A model generated the notes under the pieces. That model had not been told where the DNA came from and ran no database searches. It saw only the letters and a program-made list of their open reading frames with translations. 64,000 bases of DNA, from assembly GCA_026826555.1 (NCBI GenBank), contig JAKSZT010053881.1, positions 10,043,485 through 10,107,484 on the forward strand. The letters are read 5' to 3'. The stretch is from Tolypeutes matacus. Lineage: Eukaryota; Chordata; Mammalia; Cingulata; Chlamyphoridae. Positions 34,034 to 45,974 of the stretch are shown here, piece after piece. A program made the position numbers and the translations under genes. Position 1 is the first letter of the stretch, and each line of letters begins with the position of its first letter.

Positions 34034-35108
34034 ATGCCTAAGCACCAACAAAAAATTACGGGCCATACAAGAAAATAGAAGATATGGCCCAAGAAAAGGA
34101 ATACATCAAAGTCCCAAAAGAGATGCAGAATTTGAGAGAACTAATCAGTGAGATGGGCACACATTTCCAAAAATCAAATTGATGAGATGAAAGAGAATAT
34201 AGTTAAAGAGATCAATGACATCAAGAAGTCATTGCGCGAACGTAAAGAAGAATCTGAAATCATGAACAGAAAAGTAACGGAGTTCATGAGAATGAAAGAC
34301 ACAATAGGTGAAGTAAAAAATACATTTGAAGCATACAACAGCAGACACGAAATGATAGAAGAAAGAATAAGTGATACTGAAGACAGAGCAGCTAAAATTG
34401 AAGAGAGAAAAGAACAGAGAGAGAAAAGAATGGAAAAAATTGAGCAGGGGCTCAGAGTGTTGAATGACAACACAAAACGCAAGAACATATGTGTCATTGG
34501 AGTTCCAGAAGGAGAAGAGAAAGGAAAAGGGGCAGAAAGAGTATTTGAAGAAATAATAGCTGAAAATTTCCCAACTCTCACGGAAGAAATGAACTTTCAT
34601 CTCCAAGAAGCACACCATACCCCAATAAGAATAAATCCAAATAGACCTACGCCAAGACACATATTATTCAGAATGTCAAATGTAAAAGATAAAGAGAAAA
34701 TGCTCAGAGAAGCAAACGATCACGTACAAAGGACGTCCAGTAAGACTTTGTGCAGATTTCTCTTCAGAAACCATGGAGGCGAGAAAACAGTGGTATGATA
34801 CAATTAGGAAACTGAAAGAGAAAAACTGCCAGCCGAGAATTCTTTACCCGGCAAAACTGTCCTTCAAATATGAAGGTGAATATAAAGTATTCACAAACAA
34901 ACAGAAACTAAGAGAGTTTACAAAAAAGAATCCACCTTTGCAGGAAATATTAAAGGAAGCCTTAGAACCAGAAAGAAAAAGACAGGAGAGAGAGGCTTGG
35001 AGGAGAGAGTATAGAAGAAAGAAAAGCAGAAAGGATAACCAAAAGATTAAAAAGAAAGACAAAAATAAGATGACATATGAAAACCAAAGAATAAAATGGA
35101 GGAAATAA
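34034..35108 (+). pseudogene. Broken L1 ORF1 (nucleic-acid-binding coiled-coil protein)
   Basis: The frame starts at an ATG at 34034 (MPKHQQKITG), typical for mammalian L1 ORF1p, an RNA-binding chaperone that trimerises through a coiled coil. An in-frame stop appears at 34076-34078. The frame shifts there and shifts back between about 34150 and 34180. A third shift at about 34755-34775 moves the C-terminal domain into another frame (34773-35108). Coiled-coil sequence (34180-34470) and the RRM start (ICVIGVPEGEE) are readable. At least three disablements mean no functional protein. Confidence 0.9.
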
Positions 35109-38100
35109 ATAGTGCATTTTCAGTAATATCACTGAATGTGAATGGATTAAACTCCCCAATCAAAAGATACAGGCTGACAGAATAGATAAAAAAACATAAG
35201 CCATCCATATGCTGCTTACAAGAAACTCATCACAGATACAAGGATACAAGCAGGCTGAAAGTAAAAGGTTGGAAAAAGATACTCCATGCGAATAGTAAAC
35301 AGAAAAGAGCAGGGGTAGCTATACTAATATCAGACAAAACAGACTTCAAATGCAAAAAAGTGATAAGAGATGCAGAAGGCCATTACATATTAATAAAAGG
35401 GACGATCCTCCAGGAAGACATAACAGTCATAAATATCTACGCACCTAACCAGGGTGCCCCAAAATATATGAGACAAACTCTTGCAAAACTGAAGGGAGAA
35501 ATGACATTTCTACAATAATCGTCGGGGACTTCAACACCCCTCTCACATCATTAGATAGAACAACTAGACAGAAGATCAACAAGGAAACAGAGAACTTGAA
35601 CAATATGATAAACAAGTTAGACCTAACAGACATATACGGAACACTGCATCCAAACTCAGCAGGTTATACATTCTTCTCAAGTGCCCATGGATCTTTCTCC
35701 AGGATAGATCACATGTTAGGTCATTCAGCTCTCAATAAATATAAAAAGATTGAAATTATACAAAGCACCTTCTCAGATCATAATGGAATGAAACTAGAAA
35801 TCAATAACAGACAGGAAAAAAAGGAAATTTGCAAATGTGTGGAGACTGAACAACACACTCCTAAATATTCAGTGGGTCAAAGAAGAAATTGCAAGTGAAA
35901 TCAGTAAATATATTGAGACAAATGAAAATGAGAACACAACATATCAAAACTTATTGGGAGGCGGCTGTGGCTCAATCAGTGGGGCTCCCGTTTGCCATGT
36001 GGGGGGCCCCGGGTTCGGTTCCCGGGGCCTCCTGGTGAGGGCGGGCCCGCCCGTACGGCGTGGTTGGCTGGCCCGGCGAGCGCAAGCGGCAGGGGGGGAT
36101 AAATGAATAAATAAATAAAATCTTTAAAAAAAACCAACCAAACAAACAAAAAAACACACAAAACTTATGGGATACAACAGCAAAGGCAGTCTTGAGAAGG
36201 AAATCTATAGCCCTAAATGCCTATATTAAGAAACAAGAAAGAGCTAAACTCAAAGATTTAACTGAACAACTTGAGAAACTAGAGAAAGACCAGCAAATCT
36301 ATCCCAAAGCAAAGAGAAGGAAAGAAATAATAAAGATTAGAGTGGAAATAAATGAAAATGAGAACAAAAAAGCAATAGAGAAAATCAACAAAACCAAAAG
36401 CTGGTTCTTTGAGAAGATCAATAAAATTGACAAACCCCTCGCTAGACTAACAAAGAAAAAAAGAGAGAAGATGCAAATAAATACAATCAGAAATGAAAGG
36501 GGGGAAATTACAAATGACCTCACAGAAATAAAAAGAATCACAATAGGATATTATGAGAAACTATATGCCAACAAACTAGACAACCTGGATGAAATGGACA
36601 AATTTCTGGAAACTCATAACCAACCTACACTGACACAACAAGAAATACAAGAACTTAACAAACCAATCACAATTAAGGAGATTGAATCCGTCATCAAAAA
36701 TCTCCCAGCAAAGAAAAGTCCAGGACCAGATGGCTTCACAGGTGAGTTCTACCAAGCATTTCTAAAAGAATTAGCACCAATCCTGTTTAAACTCTTCCAA
36801 AAAATTGAAGAGGAGAGAAAATTACCCAACACATTTTATAAAGCCAACATCACCCTAATACCAAAGCCAGATAAAGATTCCACAAGAAAAGAAAATTACA
36901 GACCAATCTCACTCATGAATATAGATGCAAAAATTCTCAACAAAATACTTGCAAATCGAATCCAACAGCATATCAAAAGACTTATACATCACAACCAAGT
37001 GGGATTTATTCCTGGTATGCAAGGCTGGTTCAACATAAGAAAATCAATCAATGTAATACACCACATTAACAAGTTGAAGGAAAAAAACCACATGATCATC
37101 TCAATAGATGCAAAAAGATAGGAATAAAAGGAAAATTCCTCAATATGATAAAAGGCATATATGAAAAACCCACTGCCAACATCATACTCAATGGGGAAAG
37201 GTTGAAAGCTTTCCCCCTAAGATCAGGAACAAGACAAGGATGCCCACTGTCACCATTGTTATTCAACACTGTACTAGAAGTTCTAGCTACGGCAATTAAA
37301 CAAGACAAAAAAAATTAAAGGCGTCCAAATAGGAAAAGAAGAAGTAAAACTCTCACTGTTTGTGGATGACATGTTCCTGTATTTAGAAAATCCTGAAGTA
37401 TCCACAACAAAGCTACTTGAACTAATAAATGAGTTCAGCAAAGTGGCAGGATATAAGATCAACACGCAAAAATCAGTAATGTTTTCGTACACTAGTACTG
37501 AACAGTCTGAGGAGGAAATCAGGAAGAAAATTCCATTTTCAATAGCAACAAAAAGACTCAAATACCTAGGAGTTAATTTAACCAAGGAAGTACAGCACCT
37601 ATATGCAGAAAACTACAAAACAATGCTAAAAGAAATTTTAAAAGACCTAAACAAATGGAAAGACATTCCGTGTTCATGGATTGGAAGAATAAATATCGTG
37701 AAGATGTCAATCTTGCCCAAACTGATTTATAGATTCAATGCAATAACAATCAAAATCCCAACAGCTTACTTTACAGAATTAAAGAAGGCAATTACCAAAT
37801 TCATCTGGAAGGGTAAGTGCACCCGAATAGCCAAAAGTATTCTAAAAAAGAAGAGCAATGTGGGAGGAATTTCACTGCCTGACCTTGAAACATATTACAA
37901 AGCTACAGTGGTCAAAACAGCATGATACTGGCATAAATATAGACACATCGATCAGTGGAATAGAATTGAGAATCCAGAAATAAAGCCTCACCTATACAGT
38001 CAACTGGTTTTTGACAAACCTAGCAAGCCCACGCTGATGGGAAAAAACAGTCTCTTCAACAAATGGTGTTGAAAGAACTGGATATCTATAACCAAAAGAA

Positions 38101-39090
38101 TGAAAGAGGACCCCTACCTCACCCCCTATACAAGAATCAACTCAAAATGGATCAAAGATCTAAATATAAAAGCCAGGACCATAAAACTACTAGAAGAAAA
38201 TGTAGGGAAACATCTTCAAGACCTTGTAGTAGGTGGTGGTTTCTTGGACTTCGCACCCAAAGCACGTGCAACAAAAGAAAAAGTAGATAAATGGGACCTC
38301 CTCAAAATTAAACACTTTTGCACCTCACAGGACTTTGTCAGAAGGGTGAAAAGGCAGCCGACTCAATGGGAAAAAATATTTGGAAATCACATATCTGATA
38401 AGGGTTTAATATCCAGGATATATAAAGAGATGTTACAGCTCAACAATAAAAAGACAAATGACCCAATTAAAAAATGGGCCAAAGACTTGAATAGACATTT
38501 CTCCAAAGAAGAAATACAAATGGCAAAAAAAAAAAACAAAACACATGAAGAAATGCTCAACATCACTCATGATTAGGGAAATGCAAATCCAAACTACAAT
38601 GAGATATCATTTCACACCTATCAGAATGGCCACTATTAAAAAGACAGAGAACTACAAGTGTTGGAGAGGATGTGGAGAGATAGGAACACTTCTTCACTGT
38701 TGGCGGGAATGCAGGATGGTACAACCACTATGGAGGACTGTTTGGCAGTTCCTAAAGAAGTTGAATATAGACTTGCCACGTGACCCTGCAATACCACTAC
38801 TGGGTATATACCCAGAAGAACTGAGAGCAGTGACACGAATAGACACCTGCACACCGATGTTTATAGCCACATTATTCATCATTGTCAAAAGTTGGAAACA
38901 ACCCAGGTGTCAATCAACAGATGAATGGATAAACAAACTGTGGTCTATTCACATGATGGAATATTATGCAGCAGTAAGAAGAAATGAAGTCATAAAGCAT
39001 ATGGCAACATGGATGAATCTGGAGGACATTATGTTGAGTGAAGCAAGCCAGACACAAAAGGACAAATACTGTATAAATGCATTACTATGA
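35096..39090 (+). pseudogene. Broken L1 ORF2 (endonuclease / reverse transcriptase)
   Basis: The ATG at 35096 overlaps the end of ORF1 and reads MEEINSAFSVISLNVNG, the usual start of the APE-like endonuclease. A TAG at codon 30 (35183) stops it. Endonuclease motifs are still visible further on: GDFNTP near 35527, SRIDHMLGH near 35698 and SDHNG near 35775. The reverse transcriptase part is open at 36192-37121 ([26 protein letters not shown]). At 37111-37122 a deletion of roughly 50-60 bp removes the FDKIQ segment with the motif A aspartate. The motif C box reads FVDD (37359-37370) instead of the usual FADD. Frameshifts follow at the A-run near 37310 and later. The C-terminal part ends with a stop at 39088-39090. 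Confidence 0.92.
35955..36158 (+). mobile_element. DAS-type SINE (GC-rich head, TAAATGAATAAA tail) inside L1 ORF2
   Basis: The tRNA-like head has the A-box region CTGTGGCTCAATCAG and a B-box GGTTCGGTTCC. It is followed by a GC-rich body, the phrase GAGCGCAAGCGGCAGGGGGG, and a TAAATGAATAAATAAA tail. The 10-bp duplication CAAAACTTAT (35945-35954 and 36159-36168) flanks it. The same subtype occurs at 26865, 54967 and, truncated, at 53178. This copy is the least decayed of the four, with intact CpGs, which suggests a recent insertion. Confidence 0.92.
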
Positions 39091-39302
39091 ACCAAATATA
39101 TTGTGTAATATATTGTTTGACTCACACACACAAAAAAAAACAAAAAACAAAACAAAACAAAAAAATTGACATGTATCCATTACATTTAATTGAGAAATGT
39201 ATATATTTATTCATCTGTGTTTACTTTTTAGTTTTTTATTGCTTATGTTTTCAATTATTAAATGTAGAAAATAAAGTTAAAAAAAAAGACAAATAAGGTT
39301 CT

Positions 39303-39800
39303 AATATGTGTATGTCAGCGTGTGAGATAATTTTTTTAAAGAAAAGATAATTTTAGACAAAGATGAGAGCCATAGAAAATAAAGCATGAAGAATGGATAG
39401 TGACAGTATGAAGGGCTTACTTTATAAAGGTGGGTAGAAAATATCTCTGTGAGTAGGTGACTTCTAAGCTTAGATTTAAATGAGAAGGAACCTGCAATGG
39501 GAAGATCAGGGAGCACAGTATTCCAAACACAAGAAAGAGCAAAAGCAAAAGTCTTAATGTAGGAATGAATAAGCCTGGTTGAAAAAACAAAAAGGTCATT
39601 GTTGCTAGAGTGTAACATGTGACAGGGGATGTGGTATAAGATGCAGTCAGAGAAGCCGACTGGAGTCAGAGCACTCAGAAAGTTGAAGGACAGAGGAGGA
39701 GTGTGATACTTATGCTAGGTGGACCAAATTTACTTTGTTGATATTTTCCTATAATCATCTGGATGTTCTAATTCTTATTTCCATTGTAGAAGTGGTTACT
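39303..39800. repeat. Old interspersed repeat continuing past the L1
   Basis: Text such as GTGAGTAGGTGACTTCTAAG, GGAGCACAGTATTCCAAACA and AAAGTCTTAATGTAGGAATG matches an ancient, common mammalian repeat. I think it is L2-related in antisense, but the family is uncertain. A related stretch is at 46590-47130. Confidence 0.4.
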
Positions 39801-40600
39801 TTAAAACTTATTTTTAAAAATCCAAATGGCTTATCTATATATGAAAAGGTGTTCAAACTCATTAGTAATCAGGAAAAGTCAAATTACAATCACATTGAGA
39901 TACTATTAGACATCTCTAAAATTGGTTAAAATGATAAAGTCTGACACTAATCAACTACTGATGAGGATATAAAACAAAGGGAACTCATACACTGCTGATG
40001 GGAATGCAAGTTGTACAATTTCTTTGGAAAACTAAAGTTGAAGAAATGCATACCTAAATTCTTGTGAACATATGCAGCAGAAAACATAAATACGAATGTT
40101 CACAGTGGCATTATTCAAAATAGCAAAAAAAACAGGAGTCAACCCAAATGTTGATTAACAATGGAAGGGATAAATAAACTGTGATTATTATCATATAACA
40201 ATACACCACGAATAGGACAAACTATAGAGATAAGCAACAATATGAATGAAACTCACAATGTTGACTTAAAGAAAAATATCTGAAACTAATATATCAAATT
40301 TTATTTATATAAAGCTTAAAATCAAACAGTACTTTTTTAATTTTGAGAATGCATACTTGGGAGATAAAGCTATAATTAATAAACTCAGGATAATGATCAC
40401 CACCAGGTAAAGGGAAAGCGTTTTATGATCAGGGAGGAGCACATTGGAGTAGGAGCTCCCTAAATATGGGCCCCATTTTACGTCTTGAGCTGGGTGGTGG
40501 GTACATGGGTATTTGCTTCATAATTATTCTTTAAACTATACATATGTGTTTTATGTACTCTTCATTAATACTTAATACCTCTCACAAAATAAAACAAAAG
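39800..40600 (+). mobile_element. Old L1 3' end
   Basis: GGTGTTCAAACTCATTAGTAATCAGG, ACTGCTGATGGGAATGCAAG, AACCCAAATGTTGATTAACA and AATATGAATGAAACTCACAA track the end of L1 ORF2. A 3' UTR with GGGTGGTGGGTACATGGGTA follows. Heavily decayed. Confidence 0.78.
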
Positions 40601-42011
40601 AAAAACTCTGTGTACATGTTGAAACATTTCTGAAGAAGAGATGCTCAAAAGTGGAAGTGTGGATCAAAGAGTATGTACTCAAACTGTTCTCTGAAAAGAC
40701 TACACCAATTTAAATTTGTACTAATGGTATTTTTGAGTATGCCCATTTCCCCTCACTCTCACACCAACACTCATTTTAAATGATCTTACAAAACTTTTTA
40801 AAAAGCAGTCAAATGATCAGAAATTCTGGCTTATTGCTAACTTGCAATTGCTTACCAGTGCGGTACTGACCAGCAGTATATTAGTGATGCTGGCTGCTGG
40901 AAACACCATTGCTTTCTCTTTTTTTGAATGCTCTAGAGCTGTCTAGCATACTAACCAAGTCTCAGCTGAAATTTATAATTAGTTATTACATTTTTACATG
41001 TTATCTATTAGAATAGGAAATCACTATTTCATATACTTTAACATCATAAACATGGCAAATTAAAATTAAAAACATGGCTTACAAATAGATATCACACCCG
41101 TAAAGGAAATAACAGAAACAATTAGTAATCTCTCTATGCTCTCTTCATAGAGATTTCAAAATAAATCTAAGGTTATACATAGGATGTGGGTTTTTCTCTG
41201 GGAGTAGTATTACAGAAGGTTTGTGGTATTATAAGGGTCATGACACAATGCAGGTTGCTTAGTCTCAAATGCATTTGTAAAGCTTACAGTAAAAAAATAT
41301 TTTATATCAAATCTATAAGATGAAAAAGCTAACAAAAAGAGATTTTGCTACATAAATATATCCAACCTCTTTATCTTTCGTAAAAATAAAAATATTTTGC
41401 AGGAAATTAAAAAGCAACCCCTTGCCTGTTTCAAAGTTTAAATAACACTTTTTTCAAGGCTATATTATGAAACTATGTTCAACGGTCACAAAGGCAACCA
41501 TATTAACTTGGAGCATGGGCACAATTTTAAAGTCCTATTTTGATAATTTAAATTCATATATTAAAGGAAAATGTCTTAAGCAAAGTTTAACTGCATTTGA
41601 AATTACTATAGTAGTAGAAAATTCAGTAATTAGAGTAAACCATGACAGTTGATAAGTAATCACTCTGATTCATCAACATAACAGTACTGAAACAGCAATA
41701 CCAACCACTAAGCTTTTCTTCAGTAAGTTACTACTGATTTGTACTTGGTCCTAAAAAAAAATTAATCAGAACAGTAAATGTGGTAAGTGGTAGCCTTTCC
41801 ATGACTTCAAGGTGACTCATTTGAAACCTCTAAAAACAAATCATACTCATATCATGTACTATCGATAAGTTTTCTTTTGAACATTTCCTGTAATTTAAAG
41901 TCAAACAAAGGTTTGAATATTCTTATGATTTAGAAATGAGGGGGGAAAAGTACATATAAATATTTTAAAGAAAATAATAATGTAATCTGAAAAGTATAAG
42001 GGAAAAGTAAT
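40601..42011. other. Intronic sequence, nothing recognised
   Basis: AT-rich intron, no recognisable repeat or gene. Confidence 0.45.
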
Positions 42012-42021
42012 CTGATTTTTT

Positions 42022-42379
42022 AAAAAGATTTTATTTATTTCTCTGCCCGTCCTTGTTGTTTACGCTAGCTGTCTGCTCGTCTTCTTTTTCAGGAGGCACC
42101 AGGAACCGAACCTGGGATCTCCCATGTGGGAGGGAGGGACCCAATTGCTTGAGCCACTCTGCTCCCTGCTTGTTGTATCTCTTATTGTATTTTCCTTGTT
42201 GTGTCTCCTTGTTGCATCTTGATATGTCATCTTGCTGTGTCAACTTGCCACACCAGTCACGTCAGCCCGTCACGTCAGCTCACTGTCTTGCTCATCTTCT
42301 TTAGGAGGCACCGGAAACCAAACCTGGGACCTCCCATGTGGTAGGTGGGTGCCCAACTGCTTCAGCGACATCTGCTTCC
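42022..42379 (-). mobile_element. Composite DAS-type SINE with two heads, minus strand
   Basis: On plus, two B-box/A-box pairs appear (AACCGAACCTGGGATCTCCC at 42105 and AACCAAACCTGGGACCTCCC at 42315). A linker with TGTCATCTTGCTGTGTCAAC and two CGTCAGC units joins them. The tail end is TTTTATTTATTTCTC. A likely 10-bp duplication CTGATTTTTT (42012-42021 and 42380-42389). Confidence 0.88.
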
Positions 42380-42659
42380 CTGATTTTTTTTTTTAATCTC
42401 AATACTAAGATTGATTTAATTCCATTTCAGAGAAAGAGAAATATGCCCACATATACACACATGTATGTTTTTAACATAATGTTTGTTATGGGACAAGATA
42501 AATGCACAATGTGAAAAGTCAGAGCATTTACACAAGGTCTGAAAGCTAGAAAAATGGTTCTTATAAATCGTAGTTTAATTGGAAGCTAATCATTTTTGTG
42601 ACAAATAATTAAGATTCGATATAATCCCATGGGTTCCTAAAAACCACATAATTATATAA

Positions 42660-43680
42660 ACTATTTTTTTATTAACAGATTTCATTTTTAGAACAGTTTT
42701 AGATTTACAGAAACATTGAGCTGATAATGCAGATATTATCTGTATATATCTTGCACCCAGTTTCCCCTATTAATATTTTACATTAGTATAGTACATTTGT
42801 TATAAAATGACCAACACCGATACATTATTAACTAAAGTCCATTCTTTACCTCACTTTCCTTAGTTTTTATTTACTGTCCTTTTTTCTGATCCAAGATCCC
42901 ATCCACATGTCTATTTAGGCTCCGTTTTTTTTTTTTTTTTTCCCCCTGCTGTGACAGATTTTCAGGCTTTGTTTGTTTTTGATGACCTTGTTTGTTTTTG
43001 ATGACCTGGCCAGGTATTTTGTAGGATGTCCGACTATTGGAATTTGATATCTTTCTCAGAACAAAATTGGCATTATGGGTGTCATTTTCATCACATTATA
43101 TCAAAGATACAAACTATCATCATGCCTTATCACTGTTGAGAATGACCTTGATCACCTGGCTGAGGAAGTATTTGGCAAGTTTCTTCACTGTAAAGTTACT
43201 CTTTTCTTTTCTCCATATTGTACTCTCTAGGGCAAATAGTCGCTATATGCAGCCCACACTCTATGTTCCTTCTCCTTGGGGGCAGAGTACCTACCTATTT
43301 TCTGGGAATTCTTCTGTATGGGAGATTTGTCTCTTCTAGACAATTTATTAATTTATTCAATCATTTCTTTTTATCAGTATGAATTCATGGATATTTATTT
43401 TATAATTTGGGATATAATCCAATACTATTTTTTTTTTTTCCTCAAACTGGTCTGCCATTGGGAGCTCTATCAATTGGCTCCTGTGTGCCTTTGACATCCC
43501 ATGAATATGGGCTTTGTTTTTGTTTTATTTTTTGAGTACTTCATTACTTTCTGGCACTACAAAATCTTCAGGCTCCTCTTGTACTAGAATCAGCTATTTC
43601 TCCAAGGAGAACTGGTTCCTTTTATTGGAGAATGGTATTAGAAACCAAGATCTGGGTGCTAGGTACACATAAGGTAATTT
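42660..43680 (-). mobile_element. Ancient L1-linked repeat, minus strand
   Basis: AGAACAGTTTTAGATTTACAG, GCACCCAGTTTCCCCTATTA, GATGACCTGGCCAGGTATTT, GTTACTCTTTTCTTTTCTCC, GGAATTCTTCTGTATGGGAG and TTTTATTGGAGAATGGTATTAGAAACC are phrases of a very common old mammalian repeat. A small local duplication TTGTTTGTTTTTGATGACC occurs at 42968-43006. Family name not certain. Confidence 0.55.
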
Positions 43681-45005
43681 ATAATAATTAGCACCAAGAC
43701 AATCACTGATATTATGGTATTTAAGAACCTAACACTCCACTAATTTTTAACTGAGGCTCTACTACATGCTGATCTTGGGGATCTAAATTATATCCTCCAT
43801 TACTAGATACCGAAATATCTTAGAAAGTCTAGATATTTAATCCCTTTAAATTTTAACTGCATGCTGACATTGGATACCAAAAGAATCATTTTTAAGCAAT
43901 TTAATAAAAAACTTCTTAAATAGAATTTCACAATCCCTAATAACTGGATAGCAAGCTGACTGAAATATTTTATATACACAACTTCATTTACTGAAAATTA
44001 GTGATAAGATTAGGTAAGACTATAGAATAGCTATTTTTCTAATTTAAAATGGTTAAAAACTCGAGAAGCCCTTAAGGAAAAACAAAAGATATCTTAATAT
44101 TTAAGTAAGTTGCTTAAAACATAAATTAAAAATTATTGTACTTCAGGGGGAAAAAAGTCTTCTGAAAAGAAATTTAACTTAAGAGTTGGCATATAAACAT
44201 CTACCTGTTGTGAAACTATTAACAAATTAGCTCAGGAAATTGGAAAATATAAACTGATCTCCCACAAAGCTTTATGATAAACTCTAACATTTAGTAATGT
44301 CATGATAATTTCAGATAATTTAAAAAAATAATGTTTTAAAGTTAAATGGTAAAGATTTTATCATTTCCTCTCCATCTTGTCAAAACTACATTCTGATCTG
44401 GGCACACTGATTTAAACCTACTTCCCTCACTCTATGTCAGAACAGAATTTTGTGTGGGTGTCTTTTAAGCCAAGGGTGGTTGGGGTATTGCCCATCTGAG
44501 GCATCCCTGGAGGTTATCAGTTGGTCAAAGTAATAAAGTGGGTAAATGTTACTTGGTACCAGTAAACAAAAAGTTGGATTTGGGTAGAACCACACTGTTT
44601 GAAATGAAAACCTTTCCATTATTTAGAAGATAGTAGAATTAATTTTATACGATGTGCTCAGCCAATAGAAACTTTTAATCTGGTTATGACAAATCAATAT
44701 GTTTATTTTAAAAATAACCAAAATACAAACTCAATTCCAGGTTAAGTATTACAAGGCTGTTCTAGTCTCACTTATTTTCCTGAACAATCTGAGCAAAATG
44801 AACTTCTCTGTGTTTTGTTCCAACACTGAAAAGTAGAGACAATTCTATTTAGTATTAATATAAAAATTAAGTGCCCAAAGAATAAATAACATTTGGAACT
44901 ATAGAAGGTGGAAAATTCCACTAAAAGGAGGAAACATAAATTTTAACCACCATTTCACCCCAATCTAAATACTATGAATTTTTATAAGCATTTTCCTGAT
45001 CAAGT
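43681..45005. other. Intronic sequence, nothing recognised
   Basis: AT-rich intron up to the TPT1 retrocopy insertion point. No repeat or open frame recognised. Confidence 0.45.
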
Positions 45006-45013
45006 CCAATTAA

Positions 45014-45951
45014 TTTTTTTTTTTTTTTTAGTTTAAGTGCATTTTTATTTTTAGACAACCTATATGACATACTTTTTTTTTTTGCTCCAAACAAATCAAG
45101 GTAAAAATAAATGAAGGGTTCAAGATAATATCAGTCCCACTTATCTAAATCCTGGTGTTGTGTGGATGAAAAGCAGTAGCCAGTAATGATGACCGGTGAT
45201 AGATGCAAAGTAACTGCCAAATTTGCTAACATTTCTCCATTTCTAAACTATCCTTAAAGAAAATCACACATGGGGTCACCATCCTCTTGATAGTCCAGGA
45301 GAGCAACCATACCATCTGGATTCATGTTTTCACCAATAAAGAACCAGCAGTTTTTGAAATTAGTAAGGATGTGCTTGATTTGTTCTGTAGCCCCTGTCAC
45401 AAAAGGTTTTATTCTTTCTTCTCTGTTCTTCAAGTTTGTCTTTGATTTCATGTAATTTTTTTTTTTTTTTTTTTTAACCGGAAGGTCCCGGGTATTGAAC
45501 CCGGGTCCCTCCATATGGGAGATGGACGCCCAACCATTTGAGCCACATCCGTCCCCCAGATTTCATGTAATTTTTGATGTACTTCTTGTAGGTTTCTTTT
45601 GTGAAGCTGGTTTCCTGCAAGTGATGGTTCAAGAAAATGTCAACAACAGTGATTATGTGCTTTCAATATCTTCACCCTTGGGGCCTTTGGGAAAGGCATT
45701 TCTACCAATGAGCAAGTCATCAATTTTACCCTTTGACCTACTGACCATTTTCCCCTTCACCTCCAGTCACAACACAGTCAGTAATCTCCCCATCTCCCAG
45801 ATCTTGTACTTGTCATCATGGCTGATGAGGTCCTGGTAGATGATCAGGATGGCGGCTGGGGGTGAGTGACCACAGTGCTAGCTTAGCGAGAGCCCAGAGC
45901 TCAGAGGAGCGCTCAAGGGTAGGAGAAGAGCAGGAGGAGTAGGAGGAAAAA
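45014..45951 (-). pseudogene. TPT1: TPT1 (TCTP) processed pseudogene, split by a SINE
   Basis: This is an intronless retrocopy of the mRNA for translationally controlled tumour protein. On the minus strand it runs from a 5' UTR-like segment (near 45840-45951), through the coding region and 3' UTR, to an AATAAA-type signal and an A tail (T run at 45014-45029). Recognisable peptides include IYQDLISHD near the start and, further on, [23 protein letters not shown] and MVALLDY. Defects are clear. The start codon is CTG (45847-45845). A deletion and frameshift in the second coding segment lead to an early stop. Another frameshift lies near the C-terminus, just after the ALLDY region. A SINE is inserted at 45461-45558. 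An 8-bp direct repeat CCAATTAA (45006-45013 and 45952-45959) fits a target-site duplication made by L1 machinery. Not functional as TCTP. Confidence 0.93.
45461..45558 (-). mobile_element. DAS-type tRNA-SINE inserted in the TPT1 pseudogene
   Basis: A single tRNA-like head in antisense orientation with an A tail (T run on the plus strand). A perfect 17-bp duplication GATTTCATGTAATTTTT flanks it (45444-45460 and 45559-45575). Removing one copy restores continuity of the TPT1 coding match, so the SINE is younger than the retrocopy. Its head (GGACGGATGTGGCTCAAATGG on minus) matches the subtype at 13561 and the head of the long element at 1306. Confidence 0.92.
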
Positions 45952-45974
45952 CCAATTAAATCTTTTAAATAGAA

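Larger units (their letters stand above)
32830..39285 (+). mobile_element. Near-full-length L1 (LINE-1), antisense to EVI5, inactive
   Basis: This non-LTR retrotransposon includes a 5' UTR (32830-34033), ORF1 (34034-35108), ORF2 (35096-39090) and a short 3' UTR with an A-rich end. A perfect 17-bp target-site duplication, AAGACAAATAAGGTTCT, flanks it (32813-32829 and 39286-39302). The element is 6.46 kb including a SINE inserted in ORF2 (35955-36158), so the L1 itself is about 6.2 kb. The start resembles other L1 5' ends (GGGAAGATGGCGGACTAG). Both ORFs are broken: stops and frameshifts in ORF1, a stop at codon 30 of ORF2, and loss of reverse transcriptase motif A. It inserted into an older repeat whose halves lie at 32750-32829 and from 39303 onward. 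Confidence 0.96.

Noticed and set aside
34148..34798. Open reading frame of 216 codons as a host gene
   Set aside because: It is the coiled-coil and RRM part of L1 ORF1, inside a bounded L1 with frameshifts on both sides.
36192..37121. Open reading frame of 309 codons as a stand-alone reverse transcriptase or retron-like system
   Set aside because: It is the palm/fingers part of L1 ORF2, truncated by a deletion at motif A. Nothing bacterial or autonomous is present.
45254..45514. Intact small TPT1-like gene
   Set aside because: The frame starts in SINE sequence and covers only the 3' half of the TCTP match; the rest is broken by frameshifts, and the start codon is lost.
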